Positions 32,941 to 41,017 of a DNA stretch of 41,378 nucleotides are shown here, in pieces. This DNA comes from an uncultured Collinsella sp. (GTDB lineage: Bacteria; Actinomycetota; Coriobacteriia; Coriobacteriales; Coriobacteriaceae). Location: positions 1 to 41,378 of the forward strand of contig UREE01000010.1 in NCBI GenBank assembly GCA_900546825.1, read 5' to 3'. The notes under the pieces were generated by a model. It saw only the letters and a program-made list of their open reading frames with translations, made no database searches and had not been told where the DNA came from. Numbering within the stretch: the stretch's first letter is position 1; each line of letters starts with the position of its first letter. The position numbers and the translations under genes are program-made.

Positions 32941-33966
32941 ATGCGAGAACCCGTGTCCAGTCCGTTTACCAGCTTTTTAGCCCAGCACTTTGACCAGATT
33001 AACGACTATCTGGCCACGTTCTTTGACGGACAGGCGACTTCCGCCGATATCGAGCGCTACCTGTATACCCCGCTCTCGGCATTTACGGCAAACGCTGGCA
33101 AGCGCCACCGCCCGCTCATCTGCATGCTCGCCGCCACTGCGGTAGGCGGCAGCTTTGAGAGCGCCCGCAGCGCAGCGGCGGCCATCGAGCACTTTCAGTC
33201 GGGCGCACTCATCCACGACGACATCGCCGACAACGGGCAGATTCGTCGCGGCAAGCCCTGCATGCACCTTACCGAGGGCACCGGTCTTGCCATCAACTGC
33301 GGTGACCTGGCGCTCACCATGGTCACCAAGACGGTTCTCGACGACCCCACACTCAACGCAGACGTGAAGCTTCACGTGCTCCACGAGCTTACCGAGATGA
33401 TCGTCCGTACCATCGAGGGCCAAGCGCTCGACCTGGGCTGGGTCCGCGACGAGCGCTTTGACATTTCGGTCGACGATTATCTGGACATGGCGACGCACAA
33501 GACCGCGTACTACAGCGGAGCGACGCCGCTTGCCGCCGGAGCCATTATCGGCGGCGGCAGCGAAGAGCAGATTGAGGCACTGCGCGCCTTTGGGCTGCAC
33601 ACGGGCCTTGCCTTCCAGATTCAAGACGACCTGCTCAACTTGATCGGCACCAAGGAGGCCGCCAACAAGGACTTCCGCACCGATATCACCGAGGGCAAGC
33701 GCACCCTCGTTGCCGTGCATGCCCTGTCAGACGAGCGCTATCACGACGAGATCGAGGCAATCCTTTCCTCGGGCACCGAGGACCCTGCGCAGCTCGCACG
33801 CGCCGTGGAGATCTTCCAGGAGACCGGCTCCATCGATTACGCCCACACCTATGCGCTCGACCTGACCGCTAAGGCCAAGGCCGCTATCGAAGGCGTCGAG
33901 CTCGACCCGCATGCGTGCGAGCTCTTCCTCTCAATGGCAGATTTCTTTGTGGAGCGTCTTAACTAG
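32941..33966 (+). CDS. Polyprenyl diphosphate synthase (IspA/GGPPS family)
   Basis: 341 residues. Chain-elongating trans-isoprenyl synthase that adds IPP units to an allylic diphosphate, for quinone side chains or undecaprenyl precursors. First Asp-rich motif is IHDDIADNGQIRRGKP, second is FQIQDDLLNLIG; AGKRHRPLICML is the IPP-binding region and HKTAYYSGATPLAAGA lies in between. The family usually runs 290-340 residues. No good ribosome site precedes the ATG at 32941; GTG at 32953 is an alternative. Chain length of the product cannot be told. It stands alone between the PTS gene and the peptidoglycan-binding protein gene. Confidence 0.9.
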   Translation: MREPVSSPFTSFLAQHFDQINDYLATFFDGQATSADIERYLYTPLSAFTANAGKRHRPLICMLAATAVGGSFESARSAAAAIEHFQSGALIHDDIADNGQIRRGKPCMHLTEGTGLAINCGDLALTMVTKTVLDDPTLNADVKLHVLHELTEMIVRTIEGQALDLGWVRDERFDISVDDYLDMATHKTAYYSGATPLAAGAIIGGGSEEQIEALRAFGLHTGLAFQIQDDLLNLIGTKEAANKDFRTDITEGKRTLVAVHALSDERYHDEIEAILSSGTEDPAQLARAVEIFQETGSIDYAHTYALDLTAKAKAAIEGVELDPHACELFLSMADFFVERLN

Positions 33967-34008
33967 CGGGGGTCATAAAACCTGTGGGCAGCGAGTTTGG
34001 GTACAAGT

Positions 34009-34017
34009 TGCTACACT
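34009..34017 (+). promoter_or_regulatory. Extended -10 promoter of the peptidoglycan-binding protein gene
   Basis: TGCTACACT is an extended -10 (TGn plus TACACT). The transcript would have a ~80-base leader. AAAGGGG at 34092-34098 is the ribosome site for the ATG at 34106. Confidence 0.5.
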
Positions 34018-34105
34018 ATTGAGTGCATGTTTATAAATTGTCTCGCGTTGTCTATCCGACACACGCTCAAAATAGTACGAATGGTACGCCGAAAGGGGTT
34101 CGTTC

Positions 34106-35011
34106 ATGGAACCTATTACCACAGGCATGCAGGGAGCAGCCGTCGAGGACGTCCAGTCCCGCCTTCTGCAGCTCGGCTATACAATCGATGACGCCGAGGT
34201 TGTCGACAAGCGCTTTGGCACCACCACCGAGCAGGCCGTCAGCACCTTCAGGCTCGACAGCGGCCTTGCTGCCGGTCATGCCGTCGATATCCCCTGTTGG
34301 AGCGCCCTGGTCGACGCCTCGTATAAGCTGGGCGACCGCACCCTGTATCTTCGCATGCCCAATTTCCATGGCGCCGATGTGCAGGCCCTGCAGCGCGCTC
34401 TCAACGTTTTGGGCTTTGCCTGTGGCGAAGACGACGGCTACTTTGGTCCGCATACCGAGGCCGCCCTGCAGCAGTTCCAGGAAAATGTCGGCCTGTTTGC
34501 CGACGGCATGGCCTTCCAGGACACCTACGCCTACATCAACCGCCTGCACCATGTGTGGGAGGGCAAGCCCTCGGTCACCGAAGCCGAGTCCCGCATCGGT
34601 TTTGCTCGCGCCGCCAACGTGCTCGAGCGCTTCCAGATCGCCGTTATCGGTGAGGACCCCATCGCACGCAGCGTTGCTTCGCGCATGTGGAACATCGCCA
34701 CGGCAACGACCGACAACAGCGGCATGATGCTCTGCGACTCCGAGGTCCCAGCCGACGTTGACCTGGTGCTCGAGATCGCAAGCGACGAGCTGCCCGCCGA
34801 CGCCGCGCCACGCGCCACGATTGCCCTCGCCGAGTGCCACAACCTGGCCCAGCGCATCCGCACCGCCAATGTCGCCGTGCAGCAGAAGCCGGCTCGCATT
34901 CGCATTGAGCTCACGGGCATGACGCGCTACAACGGCACCTTCACGGCCAGCGACGCGCAGACGCTCGCCGTACGCCTACTCGATGGCGTTTGCGATGCCC
35001 TCGCAGATTAG
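34106..35011 (+). CDS. Cytoplasmic protein with two peptidoglycan-binding domains and a degenerate amidase-like tail
   Basis: 301 residues, no signal peptide or membrane helix. Two PG_binding_1 repeats: residues ~6-60 (MQGAAVEDVQSRLLQLGYTI, RFGTTTEQAVSTFRLDSGLA) and ~75-135 (ADVQALQRALNVLGFACGED, YFGPHTEAALQQFQENVGLF). The C-terminal ~120 residues (IAVIGEDPIARSVASRMWNI, DVDLVLEIASDEL, RIRIELTGMTRYNGTF) have the order of strands expected for an Amidase_3 domain, but the His/Glu/His zinc ligands are not seen. The same layout (two PG-binding domains, no export signal, inactive amidase) is that of CwlM, the actinobacterial activator of MurA. That assignment is inference. tRNA-Gln follows. Confidence 0.65.
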   Translation: MEPITTGMQGAAVEDVQSRLLQLGYTIDDAEVVDKRFGTTTEQAVSTFRLDSGLAAGHAVDIPCWSALVDASYKLGDRTLYLRMPNFHGADVQALQRALNVLGFACGEDDGYFGPHTEAALQQFQENVGLFADGMAFQDTYAYINRLHHVWEGKPSVTEAESRIGFARAANVLERFQIAVIGEDPIARSVASRMWNIATATTDNSGMMLCDSEVPADVDLVLEIASDELPADAAPRATIALAECHNLAQRIRTANVAVQQKPARIRIELTGMTRYNGTFTASDAQTLAVRLLDGVCDALAD

Positions 35012-35049
35012 GTAAACTAGACGAGTTGCTTTTGGGCAACACCACACAT

Positions 35050-35124
35050 TGGGACGTAGTTCAACGGTAGAACTCCGGTTTTTGGTGCCGGCTGTTGGGG
35101 GTTCGAATCCCTCCGTCCCAGCCA
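35050..35124 (+). tRNA. tRNA-Gln (anticodon UUG)
   Basis: Full cloverleaf: acceptor TGGGACG / CGTCCCA perfect, D-arm GTTC/GAAC, anticodon stem CCGGT/GCCGG with loop TTTTGGT (anticodon TTG at positions 34-36), variable loop CTGTT, T-arm GGGGG-TTCGAAT-CCCTC, then G and an encoded CCA. Confidence 0.97.
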
Positions 35125-35133
35125 TTAAAACTG

Positions 35134-35170
35134 AGCGCCCTAAGCCCATAACGGCCCAGGGCGCTTTCTT
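35134..35170 (+). terminator. Terminator of tRNA-Gln
   Basis: AGCGCCCT (35134-35141) pairs with AGGGCGCT (35158-35165), followed by TTCTTG. The 16-base loop can add a GGGCC pairing. Confidence 0.75.
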
Positions 35171-35176
35171 GTGGGC

Positions 35177-35430
35177 AAGCGGAGGAATTCGAGCCCGCAA
35201 GGGTGCGGAGCTGAGGAAACGCGAAGCGTTTTCCAGCGCAGCACGCAAGGAGCGAAGCGACGCAGCGGGGCGCGGCCGCCGACCAGGCGGACGCGGAATC
35301 CCTCCGTCCCACACCAGCCAAGAGCCCCTCACGTCAAGCAAATCGAGCCAACGCCGCCAAGCGGAGGGATCCAACCCGCAAGGGAGCGAAGCGACGCAGC
35401 GGGGCGCGGCCGCCGCAGGCAGACGCGGTG
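35177..35430. repeat. tRNA-derived direct repeats downstream of tRNA-Gln
   Basis: A module occurs twice: an inverted T-arm-like piece (AAGCGGAGGA and CCCGCAAGGG, 35177-35203; again 35359-35384) and GAGCGAAGCGACGCAGCGGG plus GCGCGGCCGCC (35244-35281 and 35377-35415). Between the copies a 16-base exact copy of the tRNA 3' end, GAATCCCTCCGTCCCA, is at 35296-35311 (in the tRNA: 35105-35120). The stretch has no gene. Confidence 0.75.
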
Positions 35431-35520
35431 CCGGCACCTGGGGGCGCTCCTAAGTGCCGGCATTATAGGAACGTCCCCAAGTGCCGGCTCGGGACTATTT
35501 TCGAGGACCCTCCGAAGGAC
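35429..35520. repeat. Short GTGCCGGC repeat cluster
   Basis: GTGCCGGC occurs three times (about 35429, 35455 and 35483), with palindromic GTGCCGGCAC at the first and mirrored GGGGGCGCTCCTAAG / GAACGTCCCCAAG segments between them. No gene is seen. Confidence 0.55.
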
Positions 35521-35522
35521 TG

Positions 35523-35750
35523 TGGCCAAAAAACGGCAAATATGAGTACTGTTACCGTTGTAGCTACATTATTTTCGTTAATAAAAGAAGATCTTAATGA
35601 GATTTATTCGCATCAAGGTCTTCCTTTAATGAACACTTGAGGAGATACGGCAGCTTATCTGCTCGATCGACACGTCAAATCACCTTAAATGTGGTCAAAA
35701 TTACTGCTACTAAAAGAGTATCAGTACTCATATTTGATGTTTTTTGACCA
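35523..35750. repeat. 33-bp inverted repeat bounding an AT-rich 228-bp block
   Basis: Arm 35523-35555 and arm 35718-35750 (reverse-complemented) match at 29 of 33 bases; both contain CAAATATGAGTACTG preceded by CAAAAAAC. Each arm carries an ATG in the ATGAGTACTG core: a 32-codon frame opens at 35542 on the plus strand and an 18-codon frame at 35731 on the minus strand, pointing at each other. The block is far more AT-rich than its surroundings. I do not recognise it. Confidence 0.75.
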
Positions 35751-35866
35751 GCAGGTATCCCCGCCTTAGCAAATCTAAGGCAAAACGGGCTCCAGACCGC
35801 TGAATCATGCCGCATAGGGCACGTCCGCAGTCCGGAACCCGGTCCAAATTGAGTTATTGCGCTGTG

Positions 35867-37150
35867 TTAGGCCAAAACGTCCGACAAAATTTCGATCAGG
35901 CTGTCCACGTCGGCTTCCTCGCAGACGAGCGGCGGCAAGAAACGCAGCGTATGGGCACCCGTAGCGTTAATCACGGCACCAGCCTCCAACGCTCGGGCAA
36001 CAATGTCATGCGCATCTCCCGCAGCGTCATCCAGATCGCAGCCGAGCATCAAGCCGCGACCGCGTACCTCGACCACATGCGGCAGTTTGGTGAGCTTTGC
36101 CTCCATATAAGCACCCACCTTGGCAGCATGCTCGCCATAATCGCCGCGCACGAGCGCGGAGAGCGTGGCGGCGCACGCCGCGACAGCCAAGCAGCTACCG
36201 CCAAAGGTCGAGCCGTGGTCGCCTGGCTTAAACACGTCGGCGATCTCCTTCTTTGCCACCACGGCACCCATGGGCACGCCATCGGCAATGCCCTTGGCAA
36301 GGCTCATAATGTCGGGCTCCACGCCATAGGTCTGGAATGCAAACGGCTTGCCGGAGCGGAAGATGCCACACTGGACCTCGTCGGCGATAAGAACGGCGCC
36401 CACCTCGTGCGCCAAGTCGCGCGCCGCCGTCATAAACTCCTCGGTCATGGGGTGCACGCCGCTCTCGCCCTGAATCGGCTCGAGCATGACGGCGCAGACC
36501 TCGCTTCCCAGCTGCTTAAAGATCGAACGCAGTTCCTCGACATCGTTGGGCGTACAGGCCACAAAGCCACCCGGCAGCGGACGGAAACTGTCCTGCAGCC
36601 AATCCTGCATGGTGGCGGCAATGGTCTCGAGCGTACGGCCGTGGAAGCCGCCGCGCATGCATACGATGGTGTTGCCGCCGTTACCAGCACGCTTGGCGTA
36701 CAGACGCGCGAGCTTCATCGATCCCTCGTTGGCTTCGGCACCAGAATTGGCAAAGAACGTCTCCCACACTTGCTCGTCCGCAGCCGGGGCACCGAGCGCA
36801 GCGGCCGTGGTCTCATCGCCGGCGGCAATGGCATCGGCCAGAACGCACGCACCATCTACGTCGTCGTTGGCGAGCTTGGACAGCAGCGCTGCGACCTGTC
36901 CACGCTGCTCAATGTAGAAGTAATTGGAGACATGCATGAGCTTTTTGGTCTGCGCCTCGAGCGCCGAGAGCACTGCAGGGTTGCCGTGGCCCAGGCTGCA
37001 CACACCAATACCAGCAAGAAAGTCAAGATACTCACGGCCGTCATCGTCGGTGAGCTTCATGCCGTGGCCTTCGACAAACTCTACCGGAGAGCGACCAAAA
37101 GTATGCATAACGTAATGGGATTCGAGCGATTGTTGAGTTGCAAGTGACAT
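35867..37150 (-). CDS. argD: Acetylornithine aminotransferase
   Basis: 427-residue PLP enzyme of class III; transfers the amino group of glutamate to N-acetylglutamate semialdehyde in arginine synthesis. Seen: GREYLDFLAGIGVCSLGHGN, FFANSGAEANEGSMKLAR, GGFHGRTLETIAAT, LEPIQGESGVHP, LIADEVQCGIFRSGK and the PLP lysine in MSLAKGIADGVPMG. A ~25-residue Ala-rich insert (ADAIAAGDETTAAALGAPAA) after SKLANDD is unusual for ArgD. Start at 37150, GAAAGG site. Last gene of the argCJBD operon, 69 bp after argB. Confidence 0.93.
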   Translation of the reverse strand: MSLATQQSLESHYVMHTFGRSPVEFVEGHGMKLTDDDGREYLDFLAGIGVCSLGHGNPAVLSALEAQTKKLMHVSNYFYIEQRGQVAALLSKLANDDVDGACVLADAIAAGDETTAAALGAPAADEQVWETFFANSGAEANEGSMKLARLYAKRAGNGGNTIVCMRGGFHGRTLETIAATMQDWLQDSFRPLPGGFVACTPNDVEELRSIFKQLGSEVCAVMLEPIQGESGVHPMTEEFMTAARDLAHEVGAVLIADEVQCGIFRSGKPFAFQTYGVEPDIMSLAKGIADGVPMGAVVAKKEIADVFKPGDHGSTFGGSCLAVAACAATLSALVRGDYGEHAAKVGAYMEAKLTKLPHVVEVRGRGLMLGCDLDDAAGDAHDIVARALEAGAVINATGAHTLRFLPPLVCEEADVDSLIEILSDVLA

Positions 37151-37219
37151 GGGATGCCTTTCGTTGGGCGCCGTACGGCGCAGGGCTATGGGTGCAGGGA
37201 CGCGACGACCGCGGGTCAG

Positions 37220-38200
37220 CTAGACCGTTTGGAGCTTCTCGACCTCGTCGAGGTTCTCGGTCAGACGCGCCGCAAACGTCGAAAGCGGGTGCGGATGCGT
37301 ATCGAACTCGTAGGCCGTCTCGGTGGAGTGGATCACGGTACCGACGCCAGCATCGGTCAGCAGCTCCAGCAGCAGCGAGTGCGGCGTCGTGCCGTTGATG
37401 ATGTGGGCTCGGAACACGCCAGCGGTAAGCGCATCGACGGCGGCGCGCAGCTTGGGGATCATGCCCTTGTCGACCTCGCCGCCGTAGAGCATCTCGTTGA
37501 CCTCGTCGAGCGTCAGGTTGGAGATGAGCGAATCCTTGTCGCTAAAATCCTTGTACAGACCGTCGACGTCGGTCAAGAAGATCGCCTTGTGCGCATGAAG
37601 CGCCGCCGCGACGGCGCCGGCGGCGGTGTCGGCATTGATGTTGAAGAAACCGCCGTCCTCCCCCGCCGCGACGGTAGCGATGACGGGGATGTACTCGCTA
37701 TCGAGCAGGCGCTCGATATAGTCGGTGTTGACGTGCGTCACTTTGCCCACGCGGCCGAGTTCTGGGTCGAGTGGCTCGGCGATTAGGGTACCGGCGTCGC
37801 TGCCGGACACGCCCACGGCCAGGTTGCCGTGGTGGTTGAGCGCCGCGACCAGCTCCTGATTGACCTTGCCGCCCAGTACCTCGCGCACAATATCCATGGT
37901 GGCAGGCGTAGTCACGCGCTGGCCGTTCTTAAACTCGACGGGGATATCGTAGTGGCTGAGCGCCTCGTTGATGGCCTTGCCGCCACCATGCACGATAACA
38001 GGGCGCATGCCGATAATCTTGAGCAGGACGATGTCGCTCATCACGTCACGACGCAGCTGCTCGTCGACCATGGCGGCACCGCCGTACTTGATAACGACCG
38101 TCTTACCGGTCAGGTTCTTAATCCACGGCAGCGCCTCGAACAGCAGCTGCGCGGTAACTTCGTTGGATTCGCTCGAGCGACAATCGCGTGCGAACTTCAT
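37220..38200 (-). CDS. argB: Acetylglutamate kinase
   Basis: Phosphorylates N-acetylglutamate, usually the arginine-inhibited step. 326 residues from ATG 38200 (GAGG site); the open frame extends upstream to 38272 without a ribosome site there. Seen: TGKTVVIKYGGAAM (ATP-binding Lys), MRPVIVHGGGKAINEAL, GQRVTTPATMDIVREVLGGK, HGNLAVGVSGSDAGTL, FFNINADTAAGAVAAAL, LTDVDGLYKDF and GMIPKLRAAVDALTAGV. The N-terminal ~25 residues before the kinase core could be the arginine-sensing helix of the inhibitable NAGK type. The tail past HPLSTFAARL is longer than usual. Confidence 0.94.
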   Translation of the reverse strand: MKFARDCRSSESNEVTAQLLFEALPWIKNLTGKTVVIKYGGAAMVDEQLRRDVMSDIVLLKIIGMRPVIVHGGGKAINEALSHYDIPVEFKNGQRVTTPATMDIVREVLGGKVNQELVAALNHHGNLAVGVSGSDAGTLIAEPLDPELGRVGKVTHVNTDYIERLLDSEYIPVIATVAAGEDGGFFNINADTAAGAVAAALHAHKAIFLTDVDGLYKDFSDKDSLISNLTLDEVNEMLYGGEVDKGMIPKLRAAVDALTAGVFRAHIINGTTPHSLLLELLTDAGVGTVIHSTETAYEFDTHPHPLSTFAARLTENLDEVEKLQTV

Positions 38201-38281
38201 AGTCTGCCTCGTCTTTCGTGTAGCTATCGCGCCGTACCTCGTTGCCCGCGATTGCAGCGGGACGCGCGGCACATCGGGAGT

Positions 38282-39547
38282 CTAGGAACGGTAGTCGCCG
38301 TTAATGGAGATGTACTCGTGCGTGAGGTCGCAAGTCCACACGGTGGTCGCCGCGTCCCCCGCGCCCAGGTCTGCCGAGATCACAATCTCGGGCGCCTCAA
38401 AGCGACGCAGCGCCTCGTCCTCGTCAAAGGGAACGGTCAGGCCATCACGGCAGACGGGCATGCCCATCATATCGATGGACACATCTTCTTGGTTAAACTG
38501 CACGCCGCACTTGCCAAGCGCCATGGCAACGCGGCCCCAGTTGCAGTCGTGGCCGGCGATGCAGGTCTTGACGAGCGGCGAGTTGGCGACAGCACGGGCG
38601 GCGATATCGGCCTCCTCGTCGTTCACGGCGCCGGTGACGTTAACCGTCACGAGCTTGGATGCGCCCTCGCCATCTGCGGCGATGTTACGCGCCAGGCTCT
38701 CGCACACCTCATGCACGGCAAAGGCCAGCTCGTCGAAGGCGTCAGAGCCCTCGACAATAGGCTCGGCATCTGCGGCAGCGCCGGAAGCAAGCATGATGCA
38801 GGTGTCGTTGGTCGAAGTATCGGAGTCGACCGTTACCTTATTAAAGGTCTGCTTGACGGTTGAGAGCAACAGGGCGTGGAGCGCCGCCGGCTCGACGGGG
38901 GCATCGGTAGTGATGACCGCGATCATGGTTGCCATGTTGGGCATGATCATGCCCGAGCCCTTGCACATACCGCCCACCGTATAGGCATTGCCTGCGTGCC
39001 CCGCGGCCTCGCTGCGGTAACACACGGCATACTCCTTGGAGTGCGTGTCGGTCGTCATGATAGCGCGGGCGGCATCGGCGCCACCGTGGGCGGAGAGCGC
39101 TTCGTAGGCGGCAGGAACGGCAGTCTCAAACGTGTCGATCGGCAGAATCTGACCAATTACGCCCGTGGAGGCGACCAGAATCTGCTGGGGCTCGCAGCCG
39201 ATGACCTGCGAGGCGATGTTGCAGGTCTCGCGCGCGCAGGCAAGACCGGTCTCACCCGTGGCGGCGTTGGCATTGCCAGAGTTGACCGAAACGCCGGCAA
39301 TGACGCCGTAGCCCTTGTGGGCGCCGCCCAGGTTGGCGCGGCTCACCTGCACGGGCGCCGCACAAAAGCGGTTAGTCGTAAACACGCCAGCCCCGGGACA
39401 GGGCTTATCGGGCACGACGAGCGCGTAATCCAGGCGTTCGGGATTCTTGCGGAATCCGGCATGGATGCCCGCCGCCTTAAAGCCGGCTGCCGCCGTTACG
39501 CCGCCCTCTACGGCATGAATCTTGATATCGAACTGCTCTGCATTCAT
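38282..39547 (-). CDS. argJ: Ornithine acetyltransferase (bifunctional ArgJ)
   Basis: 421 residues. Moves the acetyl group from N-acetylornithine to glutamate, making the pathway cyclic; the protein cuts itself into two chains at a conserved Thr. The site is visible as PNMATMIAVITTDAPV (Thr after Ala-x... in MATM). Also GGVTAAAGFKAAGIHAGF, VSVNSGNANAATGETGLAC, ASTGVIGQILPID, KVTVDSDTSTNDTCIMLASG, and CDLTHEYISINGDYRS, the invariant end. It follows argC across a 134-bp gap holding a terminator-like hairpin; argB comes 81 bp later. Confidence 0.95.
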   Translation of the reverse strand: MNAEQFDIKIHAVEGGVTAAAGFKAAGIHAGFRKNPERLDYALVVPDKPCPGAGVFTTNRFCAAPVQVSRANLGGAHKGYGVIAGVSVNSGNANAATGETGLACARETCNIASQVIGCEPQQILVASTGVIGQILPIDTFETAVPAAYEALSAHGGADAARAIMTTDTHSKEYAVCYRSEAAGHAGNAYTVGGMCKGSGMIMPNMATMIAVITTDAPVEPAALHALLLSTVKQTFNKVTVDSDTSTNDTCIMLASGAAADAEPIVEGSDAFDELAFAVHEVCESLARNIAADGEGASKLVTVNVTGAVNDEEADIAARAVANSPLVKTCIAGHDCNWGRVAMALGKCGVQFNQEDVSIDMMGMPVCRDGLTVPFDEDEALRRFEAPEIVISADLGAGDAATTVWTCDLTHEYISINGDYRS

Positions 39548-39572
39548 CGTCTTTATGACTCCTTATGTCAAA

Positions 39573-39652
39573 CAAAAAATGGGCATCGGTTGGTGCGCCC
39601 TGCCAGCCACAATCATGAGACCAGCTTAAAAGTGGCGCCCCACCCGATGCCC
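39573..39652 (-). terminator. Terminator-like hairpin inside the arg operon
   Basis: On the minus strand GGGCATCGGGTGGGGCGCC pairs with GGCGCACCAACCGATGCCC (two bulges, ~34-base loop) and is followed at once by ATTTTTTG. It has the form of an intrinsic terminator between argC and argJ, 26 bp before the argJ start. Confidence 0.8.
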
Positions 39653-39681
39653 GACTACCAAATCGTTAACAATCGAATGTG

Positions 39682-40752
39682 CTACACCGGGCACGCCACT
39701 GTGGGCAAGCCTCGTCGCTCGTCAAAACCAAAGACGATGTTGGCGCACTGGACCGCCTGGCCTGCTGCACCCTTGCACAGATTGTCGATGGCGCCCGTAG
39801 CCACCAGTACGCCCGCGCGCTTGTTGAGCGCGAGGCCGATCTGGGCGGCGTTGGTGCCGACGACCGAAGCTGTCTTGGGTTGCTGGCCGGCATCGAGTAC
39901 GCGCACGAAGGTGCGACCGGCGTAGAACTGCTGGTAATGGTCGACAACGTCCTCAAGGGTCAAGGTATCGATAGCCTGCGGCGTAAGCGGCATCGTCACC
40001 GTAGAGAGCAGACCGCGCTTAAGCGGTGCCAGGTGCGGGGTAAAGACGACGCGATCGGTTAGGCCCAAGATCTGCTCGATTTCGGGCGTGTGACGATGCT
40101 TGCCCACGCCATAGGCCTCCAGGTTTTCGTCCGCGCTGCAAAAATGCGTACGGGCGTTGCAGGACTTACCGGCACCCGTTACACCGCTGATAGCGTCAAC
40201 GATCACGGGGCCGCTCTGGGCAACCCAGCCGGCGCGTACGGCAGGCGCGGCGGCAAGGCTCGTTGCGGTGGGATAGCAACCGGCGCAGGCGACCAGTACG
40301 GGCTTGCCATCGGCGTGGTCGGATGCAGCGGTCTCCAAATCCTGGCAGAACAGCTCGGGCAGGCCGAAAGCGCGGGTCTTGAGCAGCTCGGGGCTCGTGT
40401 GCTCGGCGGCATACCAAGCCTCAAAGGTGGCCGGATCGCTCAGGCGATAGTCGGCCGAGAGGTCAATGCAGGAGACGCCCGCGGCAAGCAGGGCGGGCAC
40501 CTGTGCCATGGCAGCCGTGTGCGGCACGGCCAAAAAGACCGCGTCGCAGTTCTTGAGCTCGGGGGCGTCATGCGTCGTGAAGACAAGATCGCTTACGCCG
40601 GCGAAGCTCGGGTACACCGCAGACAACGGCTGGCCGGCATCGGCGTTGGACGTAATGGCAGCAAGTTCAAACTCGGGATGACCGAGGACGAGGCGAATAA
40701 GCTCGGCGCCGGCATATCCAGCCGCACCGACGATTCCAACCTTTAAAGACAT
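39682..40752 (-). CDS. argC: N-acetyl-gamma-glutamyl-phosphate reductase
   Basis: 356 residues; reduces N-acetylglutamyl phosphate to the semialdehyde with NADPH. Seen: N-terminal KVGIVGAAGYAGAELIRLV (Rossmann), VFLAVPHTAAM, CIDLSADYRL, the catalytic Cys in LVACAGCYPTATSLA, VDAISGVTGAGKSCN, the His-rich GVGKHRHTPEIEQ and TPHLAPLKRGLLST. First gene of the arg operon; the upstream region has ARG-box-like dyads. Start at 40752 has a GGAGT site. Confidence 0.95.
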   Translation of the reverse strand: MSLKVGIVGAAGYAGAELIRLVLGHPEFELAAITSNADAGQPLSAVYPSFAGVSDLVFTTHDAPELKNCDAVFLAVPHTAAMAQVPALLAAGVSCIDLSADYRLSDPATFEAWYAAEHTSPELLKTRAFGLPELFCQDLETAASDHADGKPVLVACAGCYPTATSLAAAPAVRAGWVAQSGPVIVDAISGVTGAGKSCNARTHFCSADENLEAYGVGKHRHTPEIEQILGLTDRVVFTPHLAPLKRGLLSTVTMPLTPQAIDTLTLEDVVDHYQQFYAGRTFVRVLDAGQQPKTASVVGTNAAQIGLALNKRAGVLVATGAIDNLCKGAAGQAVQCANIVFGFDERRGLPTVACPV

Positions 40753-40835
40753 ATCAGACTCCTTGTCTGCAGTTATGCACCAATGCGCATCCCGCAGCCG
40801 CCGTTATGAAGTGTGTTGAAACTTTAGCACCAAAA

Positions 40836-40879
40836 GATGCATATATACGCAAATCTTTTGCATATTCATGCATTGAAAC
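40836..40879 (-). promoter_or_regulatory. ARG-box-like operators upstream of argC
   Basis: Two adjacent AT-rich dyads: TGCATATATACGCA (40838-40851) and TGCATATTCATGCA (40859-40872, perfect outer TGCAT arms). The ArgR consensus is a pair of ~18-bp imperfect palindromes of the form TGAATWWWWATTCA spaced a few bp apart; these sit in the right place, ~90-120 bp before argC. TGCTAAAGT (40830-40822, minus strand) is a possible extended -10 just downstream. Confidence 0.6.
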
Positions 40880-40918
40880 AGTCCCGACACATTCACTCGA
40901 AGGAATTGACAAATAAAT

Positions 40919-40973
40919 GCGGGCCCCATATTGCCCAGTGCGCCTTACGGTGACGTTGCAATGTGGGGCCCGC
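40919..40973 (-). terminator. Terminator of the last gene
   Basis: A 16-bp stem GCGGGCCCCATATTGC / GCAATGTGGGGCCCGC (one mismatch) with a 23-base loop, then ATTTATTTG on the minus strand. It lies ~45 bp after the stop of the oxidase-fold gene. Confidence 0.75.
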
Positions 40974-41017
40974 TACATGCGAGAATATTAATTGTCGAAG
41001 CTTGCTGAGAGACTCGT

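Noticed and set aside
35050..35311. Attachment sites of a present integrated element
   Set aside because: Only 191 bp lie between the two tRNA 3'-end copies and no integrase is encoded, so no element is there now.
38876..39925. Long plus-strand frames opposite argJ, argC, argD and argB
   Set aside because: Mirror frames of high-GC genes; the minus-strand products are full-length conserved enzymes.
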